Source: Adiantum capillus-veneris
Taxonomy: Eukaryota; Streptophyta; Polypodiopsida; Polypodiales; Pteridaceae
Reading direction: 5' to 3'
Length of the DNA stretch: 64,000 bases
NCBI GenBank assembly: GCA_014529385.2
Contig: CM043966.1
Location: 102,931,087 to 102,995,086, forward strand
Positions 43,405-55,895 of this stretch are shown here, one piece after another. Below the pieces are notes generated by a model, which worked only from the letters and a program-made list of their open reading frames with translations, was not told where the DNA came from and did not search any database. A program made the translations under genes and the position numbers. The number at the start of each line of letters is the position of its first letter. The stretch's first letter is position 1.

Positions 43405-44420
43405 TCTATCCTTCAAATCCACGATGACAACATAAATGTTATCTTGAATCCCTTTGGCAAGTACCATCTTTATTAAAAGTGCAATTGCTACCTATGCTCT
43501 TTTATCTTTGCTTTTTGTGGTGAAGCTTGGACTTTTGGATCCATCATCTAGACCTACTCGTCTCAAAAGACATCTCTATGCAACATCATACACTTCCTTA
43601 TTAGTCAAAACACCCCACAAGCCATTGCTAGACAATATCAAGCACTTATCATCATTCGACCGAGAAATACACTTCACTTCATGCTCCGCAATGACATAGG
43701 GATCACATATGGCTCTTGACATGGCAAGTACACCAAAAACTCTATAGCCTGTCCAAAAAATAACTCTACCACCTGATGCTTTGATTCTCTCCAATTTTTC
43801 TCTTCTATTTGGCTTGTGGTCGACAGACATGGCTATGGCTTGTGCTCCTCAAGATAAAATAGCTCTTATAATTGCCAATTGTAGGAAGTTGGCTCGATTC
43901 TCTCCATTTTGTCTCTTCTATTGTAGGCAATGGTTTGTCCTCCTTGGGATAAAATAGCTCTTAACTTCCTACAATTGGCAACAATGATCTGGTACGAACC
44001 AATTACAACTCCAATTGCTGTCGAACAACGATTTTTGGGCACAAGAGGCTCATATACGTGCTCTTGCACAATTTCGGTGCCCACGGATACACAAGGAGTC
44101 CAAGCATACCCTTTGATTTCTGCATCAATTTTGCAAAATGTTGCCCTCATGACTTTTTCCCACATTGTTTCGATAGAAATTGTGCAATTGTTGCACCTAT
44201 CTCTTTGGAACCCATAATACATTGATTTCTTGGTTAGAGTTAAATGTAGTTTCTCTTTGCAAATATTTGCAGTCTGCATCTTGTCCATTGGCATTTGATA
44301 GACTTGTCCTTGAGCAGCCTCGAGTTCTCTTACAAGGCAGAAGCAAGAAGCAATGTGAGCAACTCATACATAATCTTCCATCTTTGGGTCCATACCACAC
44401 ATGGACATCGTAGCAGTCAA
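43405..44420 (-). pseudogene. PP2C protein phosphatase pseudogene (clade-A-like)
   Basis: Intact homologues are metal-dependent Ser/Thr phosphatases; the closest look is the clade A group acting in abscisic-acid signalling. Reading on the minus strand: WEKVMRATFCKIDAEI, QIIVANCRKLRAILSQGG, SVDHKPNRREKLERIKASGG, VFGVLAMSRAICD, CLILSSNGLWGVLTNKE, and in a shifted frame KGIQDNIYVVIVDLK near the end. The usual GDSR is RKLR, DGLWDV is NGLWGV (both metal-related Asp lost), and a few residues after SRAICD are deleted. A ~70-bp internal duplication (43798-43880 and 43918-43985), stops and frameshifts confirm it is dead. The N-terminal GH(G)G region is not clearly recognisable. Confidence 0.85.
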
Positions 44421-44914
44421 AGGACCCTCCACTGGGACAAAATGCAACTCTGTTTGTGCTATTAGCAGCTACATGGTGAGAACTCAACATGAATGCTACT
44501 TATGGCAGCTTGCAAATGCACCGACTGTGTACAGGGAATTGATCACACAATGGAGATGTGACATTAATGGTGTTTCCACCAAAGCCAACATTGCAAGCCT
44601 CATTGCAGTCTTCATCGATGATCAAGGTTGTGCATCATTAATGTGTCATGTGATGTTTTGAGCCAATGAAGAGCCTTGCACTTGTGGATCTAGAGAGGCA
44701 AATGTCGAGCCCCGTGTTAGAAAAGGGCAGGACATGTTCTCTCCACATGCCATATATCCAAGCATTTGGAGTCCGATTCATTGCACAGAGTAACGGATGG
44801 GGAAGCTATGTCTCTATCAGTAGAAAAAAGAAGGTTTGTCATGATGTAGGGTAGATCATGCTAGTAAAGATGCAAGCCAAGAGCAGCATTGTAGAGAGGC
44901 CCAAGATTGTGAGA

Positions 44915-44916
<2 letters not shown>

Positions 44917-45001
<85 letters not shown>
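44917..45001. repeat. (GA)n microsatellite
   Basis: About 42 GA dinucleotides with almost no interruption. Confidence 0.95.
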
Positions 45002-46139
45002 CTAGTTTAGGTGGGCATGTGGAGAGGGGTAATGCAAACACACCAAGAAACACTCATAAGTTACCTTTCTGTAGCACAAGACCCAATTCACTCAATAATA
45101 CATCTGAAATGACCCGATTTCCACAACGCACATCCTATGTTGCACACAAAAGAGCATATACACACCATGATAGATCCACGCTTGCACGATACCCACAATA
45201 CCTCAATCAAACACACCACCATCACACAACACACTTCTTCTCTCCTCCCTCGAGCTCACGCAGCTGTCGCCCAAAATGGAAAAAAGGGGGCTCCTTATAG
45301 GAGACAAAACTTTCTTCTTTTAGCACTTCTCTTCTCCTCCAAGCGTGCGTCAATTTTTTTGCATGTCACACATGAACCGCTGCTTTTCAGAGTCCGGTCC
45401 TTTTTTTTAATAGTGACACGCAGGTAAGGCATCCTATTTTTGGAGGCGGCGCCCATTTACCTTCAATAAAAAAAAGGGAGAGCCGCTTGAGGCCCCCCAT
45501 GGACAGCACCCTAGCGGGCCCAAACTGCCATGTCATGACTGTCAACGCCGCCATCGGCAACCGACATGACACAACAGCATCGACGGTGCCGCCGCTCCAC
45601 AACCACATGCCACAGGGAGCACCTCCAGCCGCTTGTGCAGAGTCACACCATAGCCAGCTCAAGGGGAGCTCCCTCCCTCTCACTTGGATGCACAATGGGA
45701 GAGCACCATTACATTATATATACCATGTGTCACAGTGTCTTGCCTTCCCCATGTGGGATAGATGGGGTGCCACATGGCGGCCCCTCATGAGATGACGGCC
45801 CTGACTCTCAGAAAATAAACTCACCCAAAAAAAAAAATATTATCCCCCCCTTTGAATCATCTGCCATTTATTGCATGTAAATCCCATTGATAGCCCATGT
45901 TTTTGGCCTTGATCTGAAACAAGCCCACCGCTTCTCAAATTTCCCATGCCCTTGAATGATAAACCCAAAAGCGGCCAAAAGTAATCTAGCACCATTCCGT
46001 AGCGGTTGCCTTCTGGATAAGGACTAGCATGCTCTTCATGAATTTTTGAGAAAAGCATAAAATTACAATGAGCATGAGCAGTCTTTGCATTTCCTTTCTT
46101 TTTGCAAATCTCACAATTTGTGAGAGAATATATTAAAAT
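45002..46139. other. Unassigned stretch
   Basis: No supported gene. A TATATATA-like stretch near 45715, short poly-A runs and a GC-rich block (45480-45680) are the only notable compositional features. Confidence 0.4.
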
Positions 46140-47520
46140 AGAAAGGACCCCCTCTTCAGGTATTTAGCTAAGACGTCCCTTTGCAAGCTAAAGAAAGATG
46201 TGGGAGCCACTGACCCTCGAGCATGGACCTCTTTGGTGCGTAGAATCCAATCAGCGATAAAATGAACAGGGCCCAAAGTGAAAAAGGCTCGAGAGGAGAC
46301 AAACAAGGAGTTGAAGGAAGAAGTAGAGGAACTAGCCAAAAGAAAGCAAGAAGGAAGATCTCTTTGAAGAGCACAAAAGATGGCTGGAGGCCAAAGCATG
46401 TCTCACTAATTTGCAAGCTGAGGAGATTATTAAGACTTGGCCAGAGAGCTTGCCCTCAAACCCAAGCTCGCTAACCAGGGACATTTCTTTAGAGCTCTCA
46501 AAGTTAAAAGAAGAAGGGACTCTATTACAACAATAACTAACGAGAGGGGGAATGTAGTAAGAGACCAGAATGCTATGGCCACGACCATCTCAGTCAAATT
46601 ATTGGTCAGCCAGAAGTCTGTGCTCAGGGGATTGAGGAGGCTAGAGCCCTTCTGCTTGGTACAATTAAATGTGACCTACTACCTACTGAAGAAAAAGCAT
46701 TTGAGAGGCCAATCTTTGTCGATAAATGTTGGACTGCCTTGCAAGCGACCGGGAAGGAAAAGTCCCCTGGGTAGGATGGACTAACTGCTGAATTCTTTAA
46801 AGAGTTTTGGGAGGATCTTAAAATCTTGACAATGCAACTTGCTAGCAGGGCTCTGCTGGAGGGAAATTGGATGCCAGCTTGAAAAGAGGGGAGATCAAAC
46901 CTATTCCCGAGTTGGTATGTTGCTCTTTGTTGAAGCTTTGGCGGCCTATCTCCATGATGAAAGTTGCATACAAGATCATTGCTAAAGTGATTGCTCTAAG
47001 GCTGGCTGCAACCTTGAATAGAATGATCACCCCCCACCAGCATGAATTCATAAAAGGTAGGTAAATTTATGACAACATCTTGGCTGCCATGGTTGGTATT
47101 GAATATGCTTCTTTCACCAAGAAAGAGTGTGTCCTCCTCTAGCTTGACCTAGATAAGGCTTATGATAGAATCTCATGGTCATACATTAAGGCATTCATGA
47201 AGGCTTTGGGCTTTGGATCCAAAATGTGTGTGATAGTCCACACGTTGGGGGAAGGAAGTTACTCTGAGCTCCTCTTCAACAACAAGAGAGTGGGAGGGTT
47301 TGAGGTCAAGCGCTCAATCAAGCAAGGTTGTCTCCTTGCTCCGCTGCTTTTTGATATTGGCTCTCACCTGCTAATGACTTCACTTGAGGACAGTGCAGCA
47401 AAAGGGTAAATTCAAGGTCTTTCACTACCTGGAGAAAAGCAAATGCTTGCAAAGCTCTTTGCAGATGACTCTTTGCTATTTCTTGAAGCTAAGTTAGAAA
47501 CTATCATAAAATCTAATATC
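46140..47520 (+). pseudogene. L1-type LINE reverse transcriptase relic
   Basis: The reading passes through several frames. There is an L1-like linker with HFFRALKVKRRRDSITTI (46480-46530) and KSPG then DGLTAEFFKEFWEDL (46760-46815). RT then follows with KRGEIKPIPE, LKLWRPISMMKVAYKIIAK and HQHEFIKGR (46880-47063). Next come DLDKAYDRISWSYI (about 47145-47190), VKRSIKQGCLLAPLLF and LFADDSLLFLEAKLE with the F-A-D-D catalytic motif (about 47455-47500). Stops at 47064, 47409 and elsewhere inactivate it. The APE endonuclease and 3' end with poly(A) are not seen. Confidence 0.88.
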
Positions 47521-47605
47521 TAACCAACCCAAACGATTTTCTCATATTAAAATGATCATTTAATGTGGGAGAATAAACGGGAACAAGGGTTAGAATATAG
47601 ACATG
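47507..47605 (+). repeat. Dispersed repeat shared with 62135-62235 (inverted)
   Basis: The block from CTAATATCTAA through GATTTTCTCAT and ATTTAATGTGG to GGTTAGAATAT matches the reverse complement of 62135-62235 with modest divergence. The family is unknown. Confidence 0.7.
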
Positions 47606-47799
47606 TGCTTATGGATCTGTCTCAACACGGAGCCAAGGTTAAAGGGGTCCAAATGAGAGATGGTTTGTTAAAGAGCAATGCTACCTAATGGAGCTTAAAG
47701 ACCTTAGGGTTAGCTTCATTAAAGACCTCCAAAAGTTAGTGTTAAAAAAGCCTTTGACCTTAGGCAAGCTAGGGTTGACCTTGAGGTGGGAATCCTACC

Positions 47800-48020
47800 C
47801 AAGCATGAGGTGTTTGTCGTGCTTGCTAACTAAGGTGCTTAAAGTGTTTGTGGGAACCTTGCCCAAGCTTGAGGTGCTTCTCATCCTTAACTGACTAAGG
47901 TTCTTGAAGTGTTCGATTCAAACATGATCTCTCAAGAGGCATAAACGATTTTCATGCTTAAATGACTAAGGTGCTTGAAGTGTTCAATTCAAACATGATA
48001 TCTTAAGAAGCATAAAAGAC
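47800..48020 (+). repeat. ~65-75-bp imperfect tandem repeat
   Basis: ACTAAGGTGCTTGAAGTGTT and CAAACATGAT occur with spacing of 60-80 bp, near 47830, 47895 and 47966. The later two copies are closest to each other. Confidence 0.65.
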
Positions 48021-48187
48021 ACATGTCAAGATCCTCCCCATTTGGCCCTCATGATTGCTTTGAATCCCATTGGATAGGCTTGAAAGGGATCCAATGAGAA
48101 TTTCGATGCATAAAAATAAATAATTAAGTTCTTTCTCTCAAAGAGGAAAAAGAGGACACATGCCCAAATGATATAATTAAATAATAC

Positions 48188-48191
<4 letters not shown>

Positions 48192-48229
<38 letters not shown>

Positions 48230-48370
48230 TTGTACGCTTTGTTGTACGTGTCGAAGGCTGGGAACTTTCCTGTGCACTGTGTGCGAACCTCGAAAGGCTA
48301 CAAACACACAGCTAGAGAGTCCTAGCAAGCTCAAAGAACAAGCCGTGCTCAATAGAGCCATGGCCAACAT
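48192..48370 (+). repeat. (GA)n and dispersed block shared with 62870-62985
   Basis: After a GA run (about 48192-48228) the sequence with TGTACGTGTCGAAGG, GTGCACTGTGTGCGAACC and CAAACACACA, ending AGCAAGCTCAAAGA, is collinear with 62876-62977. Confidence 0.6.
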
Positions 48371-48448
48371 AAGACAAGAGTTCACTGCCTTTTACAAGGA
48401 GGCATAACAAAAAACAAAAGTTCACTGCCTTTTACAAGGAGGCATAAC
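48369..48448 (+). repeat. Direct duplication of ~36 bp
   Basis: GTTCACTGCCTTTTACAAGG plus following bases through GGCATAA occurs at about 48380 and 48421. Confidence 0.85.
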
Positions 48449-51235
48449 CCACAGCAGATACATCACAACCAAAAACTGGGCGAATAGGGGAGCCACCCCA
48501 CCGAATAGAGCAACCAAAGAAACAAGAAGCCTTGGCCACCACCACTAGAAAAGATTTTGCCACCACCTTTAACATTGCCCAAGGGAGCCAGGAGAAGCCG
48601 GAGAGCAACATATCCATCGGGCAAAATCCAAGGGAGCTGCCCGCCACAAAAGATCAACAAGATCAATCAAAATCCAAGAAAACATAAGGTCAAGAATGGG
48701 GGGCTCCATCACCGGCTCGTAGGAGCCTACACCAAAAAGTTTCCCACTAGACGGGACCACCGATGTCGAGACCAAAGTGATCAAGCTATTGAGGGGATCC
48801 AAGCCCCTTTGGCAAGCGAAACCTACTACCCCAAACTAGAACACATCTACCACCCGCAAACTAATTCCCAAGCACGGGCCACCACCATAAGTGGCCCCCC
48901 TTTCCACCCCAACAGGGGCGGTGGGAGGGAGGACCACTCTCGCATCCACAAATTTAGGGTCGATCTGTAGCGTGTAGATGCAAGAGAGAGCTGTCGAGTG
49001 CCCCCCATGTCAAATCCCCTCCCTGGCGTCACTAGCCTCCAAGCGCCCGCTCCCCTCCACGCTACAGCCTCACTCCCTGCCGCCGCAGACAGTCCCTCGA
49101 GCACCCCCGACTCTACCTTCTTGCACGTAGAGCAAGCGCCACAATGCAAACAACACTCCATTCTTGAACCCTATGATAGTATTTACATTTCCTTTTTTTT
49201 TTTTGGCAAAACCTACAATATGTGGGTGATTATATAATAAAATTCAAAAAATTTACATCATCATCCGCGCTTTACACGAGCCACGGATACCATCCGAACT
49301 ATAAGAGACATCAGACACCGATAATAGACCCAACATCAAGAGGTTGCCACCAACCCTAACTACCCACCCCGACACAAGATTGCTCTCAAGATGGGAACCA
49401 CTTACAGAATCAAAAGCTTAATCTGGAAAACACAACCATAAAAGGCTAGAACAGGGGAGGCCAACCCCGACAAGAGATACTAGAATGACACACATACCAT
49501 AGAATCGATAGGGTGGGGCCCATGTCCCCATCATCGGAAGCAGATTCGCGGGTGCCATTATGTCTTCACCGCTGCCACCAAGCGGCAACATGCCCGGAAA
49601 GAAGCTTTAATAATTTCGACCTTAAATCTAAGAGGCCAAAGAGCTCCCAAACGGAAGCTGAACACGGCACCGAAAATGGATGAAAGCAAGAAGCCCCACA
49701 GTGAAACTCGATGCAAGGCCACACCATATCCCTCCTCTCGAAACAGCACCATTCGGACCCACTTCGCAACAACCACCATGGGATCAAAGCCACCTTGCAA
49801 CACTTGAATACCACTGCAAGGTCCTAGGCTAGAGAAAGGGGAGCCTTGCCCCAACCAACCCAACCGGTGGTGCCACAAATGGACCACAGCCGTACCACGA
49901 CTGTAGAATGCCATACATGGCAAGGAGCAACCATCTGGCTGCCACTTTTCCCTCCAAGCGAGGGGTAGGAGGGAGACCTCTCCTGTGAGCACAAAAATAA
50001 GGGGGAGGTTATGGAGTTGCATACCAAACACAGGCAGAGCTACCGAGGCTTCCCTCCTGAAGCGCACCCTGCTCATTGGGCCTTGCCCTTTCCCCATCCC
50101 GCCTGCACCTCCGTTCGCGTAGTAGACAAAAACCCGCACTGATGCAAGACACCCAGAGCTCCCCGCTCATGTGATCCTCGCAAGCTGCAAAAGTCTTTAC
50201 ATTTCCTATCCTTGATACGTCGAAAAGGGAAGTGTGTATGTTTACAAGAAAGGGTTTTATGGAGGCCCTAGCCAATGGAAGGCTCATATATGATGCTACA
50301 TGCCAAAGAGTGTGATTAGTAACTTCAGTACATAAACTTCACGCATCTACAATTTCCTTTCTTTCTTTATAAAAGAAACTCAAACAAGCATAATACTACC
50401 ATAAAGGTCAATAACAAAGGACTCTATCCTTGGTGATTTTTGGCAGACCCAATAGTGTTCTATACATAGTGGACCCCCCCCCCCCCCCCAACAACAACCC
50501 AAACCCCACCCCCAACCCACAAACCCTATTGTCTACTATCATTAATTTTTCCATGTCTTTTAAGTGGGAAAACTAGGGGGCTTGTGCCATCCATTTATGG
50601 ATCAACGAGGTTTCCCCCAACTTCAATGTTGTAGTCTCCTACAAAGAGGTGGACCATTTTGTTATCACAAGATCCATCGAAAAGTCCTCGATAGGAAGGG
50701 TGCTTGACCAATGATATTTGCCAAAAGCTAACCCATCGAGATGGAATGTTATTCTCATAGTCTATATACGATTAATATCCTACTAACCTTCTCTCATTTT
50801 GAGTTACACCCAGCCTTAGAGAGCAACACCCCGCAATCACGACAAGCATCTGAGATTGCTTGGCATCAATCCTTTTGATCGAATGAGAAACTTGTCCTCC
50901 ATAATTCAAATCTCCAGCTCTTTCTTGGCTTTGATTAAGAGTGATAATTTCACGTGGATGCCAAATTGTGTGACCACCACCTGTTGTAGCAAATTTGGGA
51001 GCAGTGGAAGGACCCTCGTTGTGCGAACAAGGACAAGAAGTGGATGTTGAAGGAGTGCTATTGGAAGCTCTAAGAGTACTAGTATTTATATCATTGGACA
51101 ACTGAATTGGATATGTTCTTGTGCCGCCAACACCTACATGCCACATGAGGGATGGCATTACAAGGGAGCAAAAACTTGTTTGACAAAGCACCATAGGGTT
51201 TGTTAGCGAGCGGATTAGAATTTGTGGAGCAAGGA
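48449..51235. other. Unassigned stretch
   Basis: No gene is supported. Open frames on the minus strand at 49558-50139 and 50772-51356 show no recognisable domain. A poly-T run at 49191-49204 preceded by TTTACATTTCC, with similar boundaries near 46087 and 50197, could mark 3' ends of minus-strand retroposons. A poly-C run lies at about 50476-50489. Confidence 0.35.
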
Positions 51236-51447
51236 TGTTGGGGTAAAGGCGTTGCACCTTTGCCTGGGGCCGGACATTCAATGTCCGGCCGGCCGCCCAC
51301 CCACCGTGTGTACACTTCTTTATTCTTTGTATACATAAGAATAAGGAGCTCCTCACTTATACTTCCTCAGGTTGCTCCACCCACACCATCTCGTGCTTCT
51401 CCCTTCCCTGCATGCACCGCACTGCACCACGCAAGCATGCATTGACA
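51236..51447 (+). repeat. Short LTR (212 bp), Copia-like
   Basis: It begins TGTTGGGG and ends TTGACA, and the primer site follows 2 bp later. It contains a 10-bp inverted repeat GGCCGGACAT/ATGTCCGGCC (51268-51290). No second LTR or polyprotein is visible downstream. Confidence 0.65.
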
Positions 51448-51449
51448 AG

Positions 51450-51461
51450 TGGTATCAGAGC
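51450..51461 (+). other. Primer-binding site, tRNA-iMet type
   Basis: TGGTATCAGAGC, an exact match to the common plant initiator-Met primer site, just inside the short LTR. Confidence 0.8.
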
Positions 51462-51757
51462 TACGACAATGAATCGCGTGCGTGATCTCTTTCCCACGAC
51501 AGACATGGGAGCGACGGAGCTTGGCCATGGCAGCTTGAGCTCGGCAGCAGTGAATCAGGCTTGACAACGTCGGATCGGAGCTCCTCGGTGAGCACCCGGA
51601 GGAGATCCGGCGGATCTCGAACCCCAGCACATGCAAACCCTCTTGGGCTTTGGAGAATTAGCGGGGTCGACACAGAGTACAAGCTCAAAGGGGACGGTAT
51701 TTTTTGGCGAGCATTTTTCGACGAGGGCTTTTTTAGAATCCGGATAATTCCCCAAAG

Positions 51758-51835
<78 letters not shown>

Positions 51836-52154
51836 GGGGCATGAGGGGGACAGGTGGGTGCGTGTGGGGAGGGGCGGGAGGGAGCAGCGAGGGAAGGGGG
51901 CGCAAGGGGGGTAGGGGGCGGCATGGGGCAGGGCGCGAGACACGAGGGGGGCAGGGGGGACGTAGTGGTGCGAGCGCCGTTGTAGTCCACGTGGACTGCC
52001 AAGCCAGGCTCTGTCATCCGCGTGGCGTCCAGGCAGGCACCACATGAACGTGTGACCTGCGTGGCACGCCAAGCGGACAGTGGAGCACCATGTGGATTGC
52101 AAACCTCCCCCCCCCCCCCCCCCCCCCCCCCCCACACACACACACGCACACACA

Positions 52155-52189
<35 letters not shown>

Positions 52190-52739
52190 GGAGGCAGTTC
52201 ACACGAGAAAAGAGAGAGGGAGAGAGGAAGATTGAGAGAGAGAGAGAGAGAACAAGGGAGGGCAATGCAATTTAAAAAATAATAATTTTAATATGGATTT
52301 TAAAAATTATTAAAAATTATTAATAAATACTAAGATCAATATGAAACGCTCTTAAATCCTCTAAACGCAACTAAACACTTTCACTTTCATCTTTTCAATC
52401 TCTTGCAAGAGATTTCTACTTGACTATCATGTCATGCACTATAGTCTTCCCTTGTTTCGAAAGGGCTTTTCCCTTTACTAATGTATCTTTGGGGTTAAAT
52501 ATCTATAAGAGCATGTTTCGGCAAAAACTTTTTCTGCTTTGCATGCAATTGTCATGATTGGGAGTGATTGGGAGTGAAGAGTTGACAGTGCCAATGGAGA
52601 GAACAAGCAATCACTTGGGAGAGGAGTTTTATGTTGTGGACGAATCTCTTTCTACAAAGTTCGTGGTGTTAGTCGAAGATGACACGGTCTCAAATTCTAG
52701 TGGCATGGTTGCTCCATTGGTGGTGTTCCCTACATAGAC
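51462..52739. other. LTR-element leader remnant and microsatellite cluster
   Basis: The sequence following the primer site looks like a leader and has no gag I can recognise. Simple tracts are (GA)n 51761-51829, poly-C 52107-52132, (CA)n 52133-52156 and (GA)n 52158-52185. A degenerate GCGTGG-x-GCCAAG-type unit recurs at 51990-52080. From 52270 the DNA is AT-rich without features. Confidence 0.55.
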
Positions 52740-55643
52740 CTTACTAGTCCAAGAAAGGAACAATTCTTTGGAGAGCAAGCATTGCAAAACTCTATCGAGG
52801 TAAGGAGTACAAATAGTATTTTGTCATTTTTTAATGCAATGACGAAGTCCAACACTTTGACGAAGCTTCTTTCAAAGATAGTGGGAATCAAACAAGTGTC
52901 GGAAATACCAAATGTGTACAATGATGGTAACATGGTGTTTGAGTTTCCACCGACCTTAAGAAAGGTTCATCCAATGGATGCTATGGAACATAAGAATGAT
53001 CCACACCATTGGACCAAACCGCAAACCTCAAATATTGCATTTCCTGGAGTGTCGTAAAAGTCAGTGTGCAGGTGCTCTAAAATGTCTCAATGAAAGTTGT
53101 CCCAAATTGGTTAATTTTGGGAAGTCAAACACAACACATTTTAATGGAAGCATACTAAAATTACCTTGTGTTGGCAAGTTTTGGGACGGACTTGGTGGCA
53201 AGCTTACTTGACACTATTGCGGTCAACCGACCATTTGCTTGCGTACATGTGATTTCTTTGTATATTATGTCATGACAAGGGATGAGAGCATGAGCAGATT
53301 AAGGGTACATCAAGGAACTCACCAACATGACATGAGAGATGGGTCGTCAAAACGACTCACCGATAAAACCAAAGAAATGTTGCACGAGTTCTCAATGTGG
53401 ATAGACATACAGGCGCAAGAAAGGTACAAATGTGTGTGGCAAAGGAAATTGTGACGACAACTTTGATGCAAGAGGGGGGCTCTAGCCATGTACTTGGTGA
53501 ACAAGAATTTCTAAATGTTGTTGAGGCAATGGGTCCCTTGGTGGAGGACAATTGGTGAGGATGCTTTCATGTTTCTCTTGTTTGGACATAATAGTTCAAA
53601 GTAATTTAACTCTGAAGTACAGGTTTCGAAGGTTCATGGCTGCAACTAGGAATGGGCCAACAAAGGAGAGCTTTGGTGTGGACTCCTTGTTGCGGCTAAA
53701 AAGAAATTGCAGATATGATTTTTTCCACAAAAGCAAGTTTCACGGGCAAGGAGCGAAAGGGGAGCATAGTTTTGTGTTCAAGATGTCTATAGTTGGTCCT
53801 GCATCTGGGTTGGATTTGGTTAATCGAATGCGACGAAGTGGACCTGGAGATCTTCGGCACACTTGGGTGCACTTGATCACACTCACCGAGTGGCGGATGG
53901 GTGACCATGGCATGCCACGTTTACAATCTAGGGTCTATTGTCTTACAAACATATTTCAAAAGTTTGGAATATCTTAAGAAACAACCAGCAACGTGTTTAC
54001 TAATGTGCTTGTCTTATGTTGCATCATGCAGGATCTCCTCACTATGGCAACAAGTGAGATGAAAGACGAAGACATGGAAGCACAAATTCTTTTCAAGCAG
54101 TGCAAAAATGAAGTTATGGATGGTCATGGATGTGAGAGAGCGGATTTCCACGGATTCATGGTGGATGAAGTAGTTGCAGCGGAGTCTCGTCTACTTCGAC
54201 AATGGTGGTAAAATGGAAATTGCATGGATAAAAACATCCCTGCAATAGACTCTTGGTTGAGTTAATGGAAGGTGCGTATTGCACATTGGGGGAGCATCAT
54301 GTCAGCAATAGAGAGAAGTGCTGATGGGGCAAACACTCCAAGAACCAACTTGGCCGATCAGAGCAAGCATGGTAGCTAGCTTGCAGGCGAAGGGTTAAAA
54401 AAAAACATCTCATTGTATGACGCATGTACTTCAGATATGGCAAATGCAATACTACAAAGCACGAAGACAATTTCTCACTCTCAAGGGAAACATATTGGAA
54501 AGGGTCCTTCACTAGAGAGGCTCAAGGAAAGAGTTTCCTCTAGTCCAAGACAAGTAATAAGAGTAGTAAATGAGGCTACATCTGGAACACCCATGTATAA
54601 GGCTCGTACCCCGCTTGAAGGAGACAAAGAAACCGTTCGGAAAAAGCAAGGGCCATCGATTGTGATTGATGTTGAGAATGAATTGACACATTGGCTAGAG
54701 TTTAATGCAAAAACATGAGACCGCACAACACACGAAAGGCCAAGGAAGATCATTTTCATGGAAGATTCAGGGGTAGTAGATGGGAGTGAGAATTCCAAAG
54801 AGAAGACGAAGTTTTGTGTTTTGGAACAAAAGGTCAATGAAGCTATGTGGGCAATCAGAAGAACCCCAATCGGTAGTCGTGTGACATGCAGTGGCACCCC
54901 CAATGATGGAAAAAGACGTGGACAAAATATTGTGGCATGTAGTAAAGGGACTCCTGCACCATCCTTTGAGGGGTATAGAAAACATCCAAATGAGCTACTC
55001 AAACAATGGTTTTGGTTTTGTCCCAGACATGTTATTCATTGCTATGTGATGGATCATAATATAGAACCAAGGCCAAGTCCTCCTTAAACAACTTGGACGG
55101 TTGATCTAGGAATAAATCTCACCGATCGATGAAGAAGTTGAGGTACTACTTGAAGGAGGATTTCAAATGGAGACAGTTGGAAGAGATCGAGAGAGTGAAA
55201 CAACCATGCAAACTCCTCCTAGGGGTGGAGGTGATTTCTCTTCCGCTTCAACAAAAGCAAGTAGCAGTGGTTCAATACTAAGAAATGGTATAAGAGTCAA
55301 ATTTTGGACTTCCATTTTAGAGGAGGCAGCTAAGAAAATTGGTCTCACTCTTTGTTTAAAGGGTAAGGTGACTCAAGAGAAATGCATTGTAGACAAAGCA
55401 CATGAAGTCTTCAAGGTTGAGCATCACGCAGTAGATGGACATGTGGGGGTGTATGAGGTGCACATCAAGGATGAACCCTATTGCACATACCCTGATTTCA
55501 CCAATAGGGAGGCGAAGAAAAAATCTTATTTGGCTTGCAAGCACTTGTACTTCATTTTCTCAAGAGTTCTTGGATTGAGCCAAAATGAAAACATGTTCAT
55601 ACATCAACCCATGCTAAGCAAAGTACGTATACAATGCTCTTAG
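52740..55643 (+). pseudogene. Decayed transposase-like ORF with Cys cluster and SWIM-like end
   Basis: Frames at 52782-53057, 53040-53454, 53552-53977, 53993-54211, 54413-55087 and 55167-55643 read as one long protein broken by shifts and stops. The N-terminal part has HPMDAMEH and NIAFPG. It then has Cys residues spaced C-x5-C-x4-C and C-x2-C-x5-C-x3-C (about 53062-53252), then a region with RVHQGTHQH. The middle has FHGFMVDEVVAAESRLL (about 54148-54200), resembling a DDE-type transposase segment. The end has PYCTYPDF then YLACKHLYFIFSRVLGL and FIHQP (55487-55605), a SWIM-type zinc finger (CxCxnCxH) in which the second Cys is Tyr. From memory this order is found in uncharacterised transposase-like proteins of mosses, lycophytes and ferns, and MULE transposases also end in SWIM. 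Assignment to a superfamily is uncertain. Confidence 0.6.
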
Positions 55644-55860
55644 CCGTGAATGCACATATCCAACTTAGAGTGAAGCCCAAGATTGTACAATTTTGTGACA
55701 TATTTTCCGCCATGTATTGTAGCTGGCGAAGTTGATATAGATTGGGTAGGAATTGGACCTTTAGCAAAGATGTTTTGGATTATCTTGGGTTATACAACTT
55801 TTAATCTCTCTTTTTGATAGCAATAATCTTGATATAAATTGATTTAGGTGTATACTTCTC

Positions 55861-55895
<35 letters not shown>

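Noticed and set aside
49558-50139. 193-codon minus-strand frame
   Set aside because: No recognisable motif, GC-rich local composition, and no supporting context; kept as unassigned DNA.
50772-51356. Possible hAT transposase N-terminus on the minus strand
   Set aside because: A weak resemblance to BED-finger regions could be forced only by switching frames; no Cys/His pattern is kept.
51461-52153. 230-codon minus-strand frame after the short LTR
   Set aside because: Its length comes from (GA)n and poly-C tracts; composition is Pro/Ser/Leu low complexity without domains.
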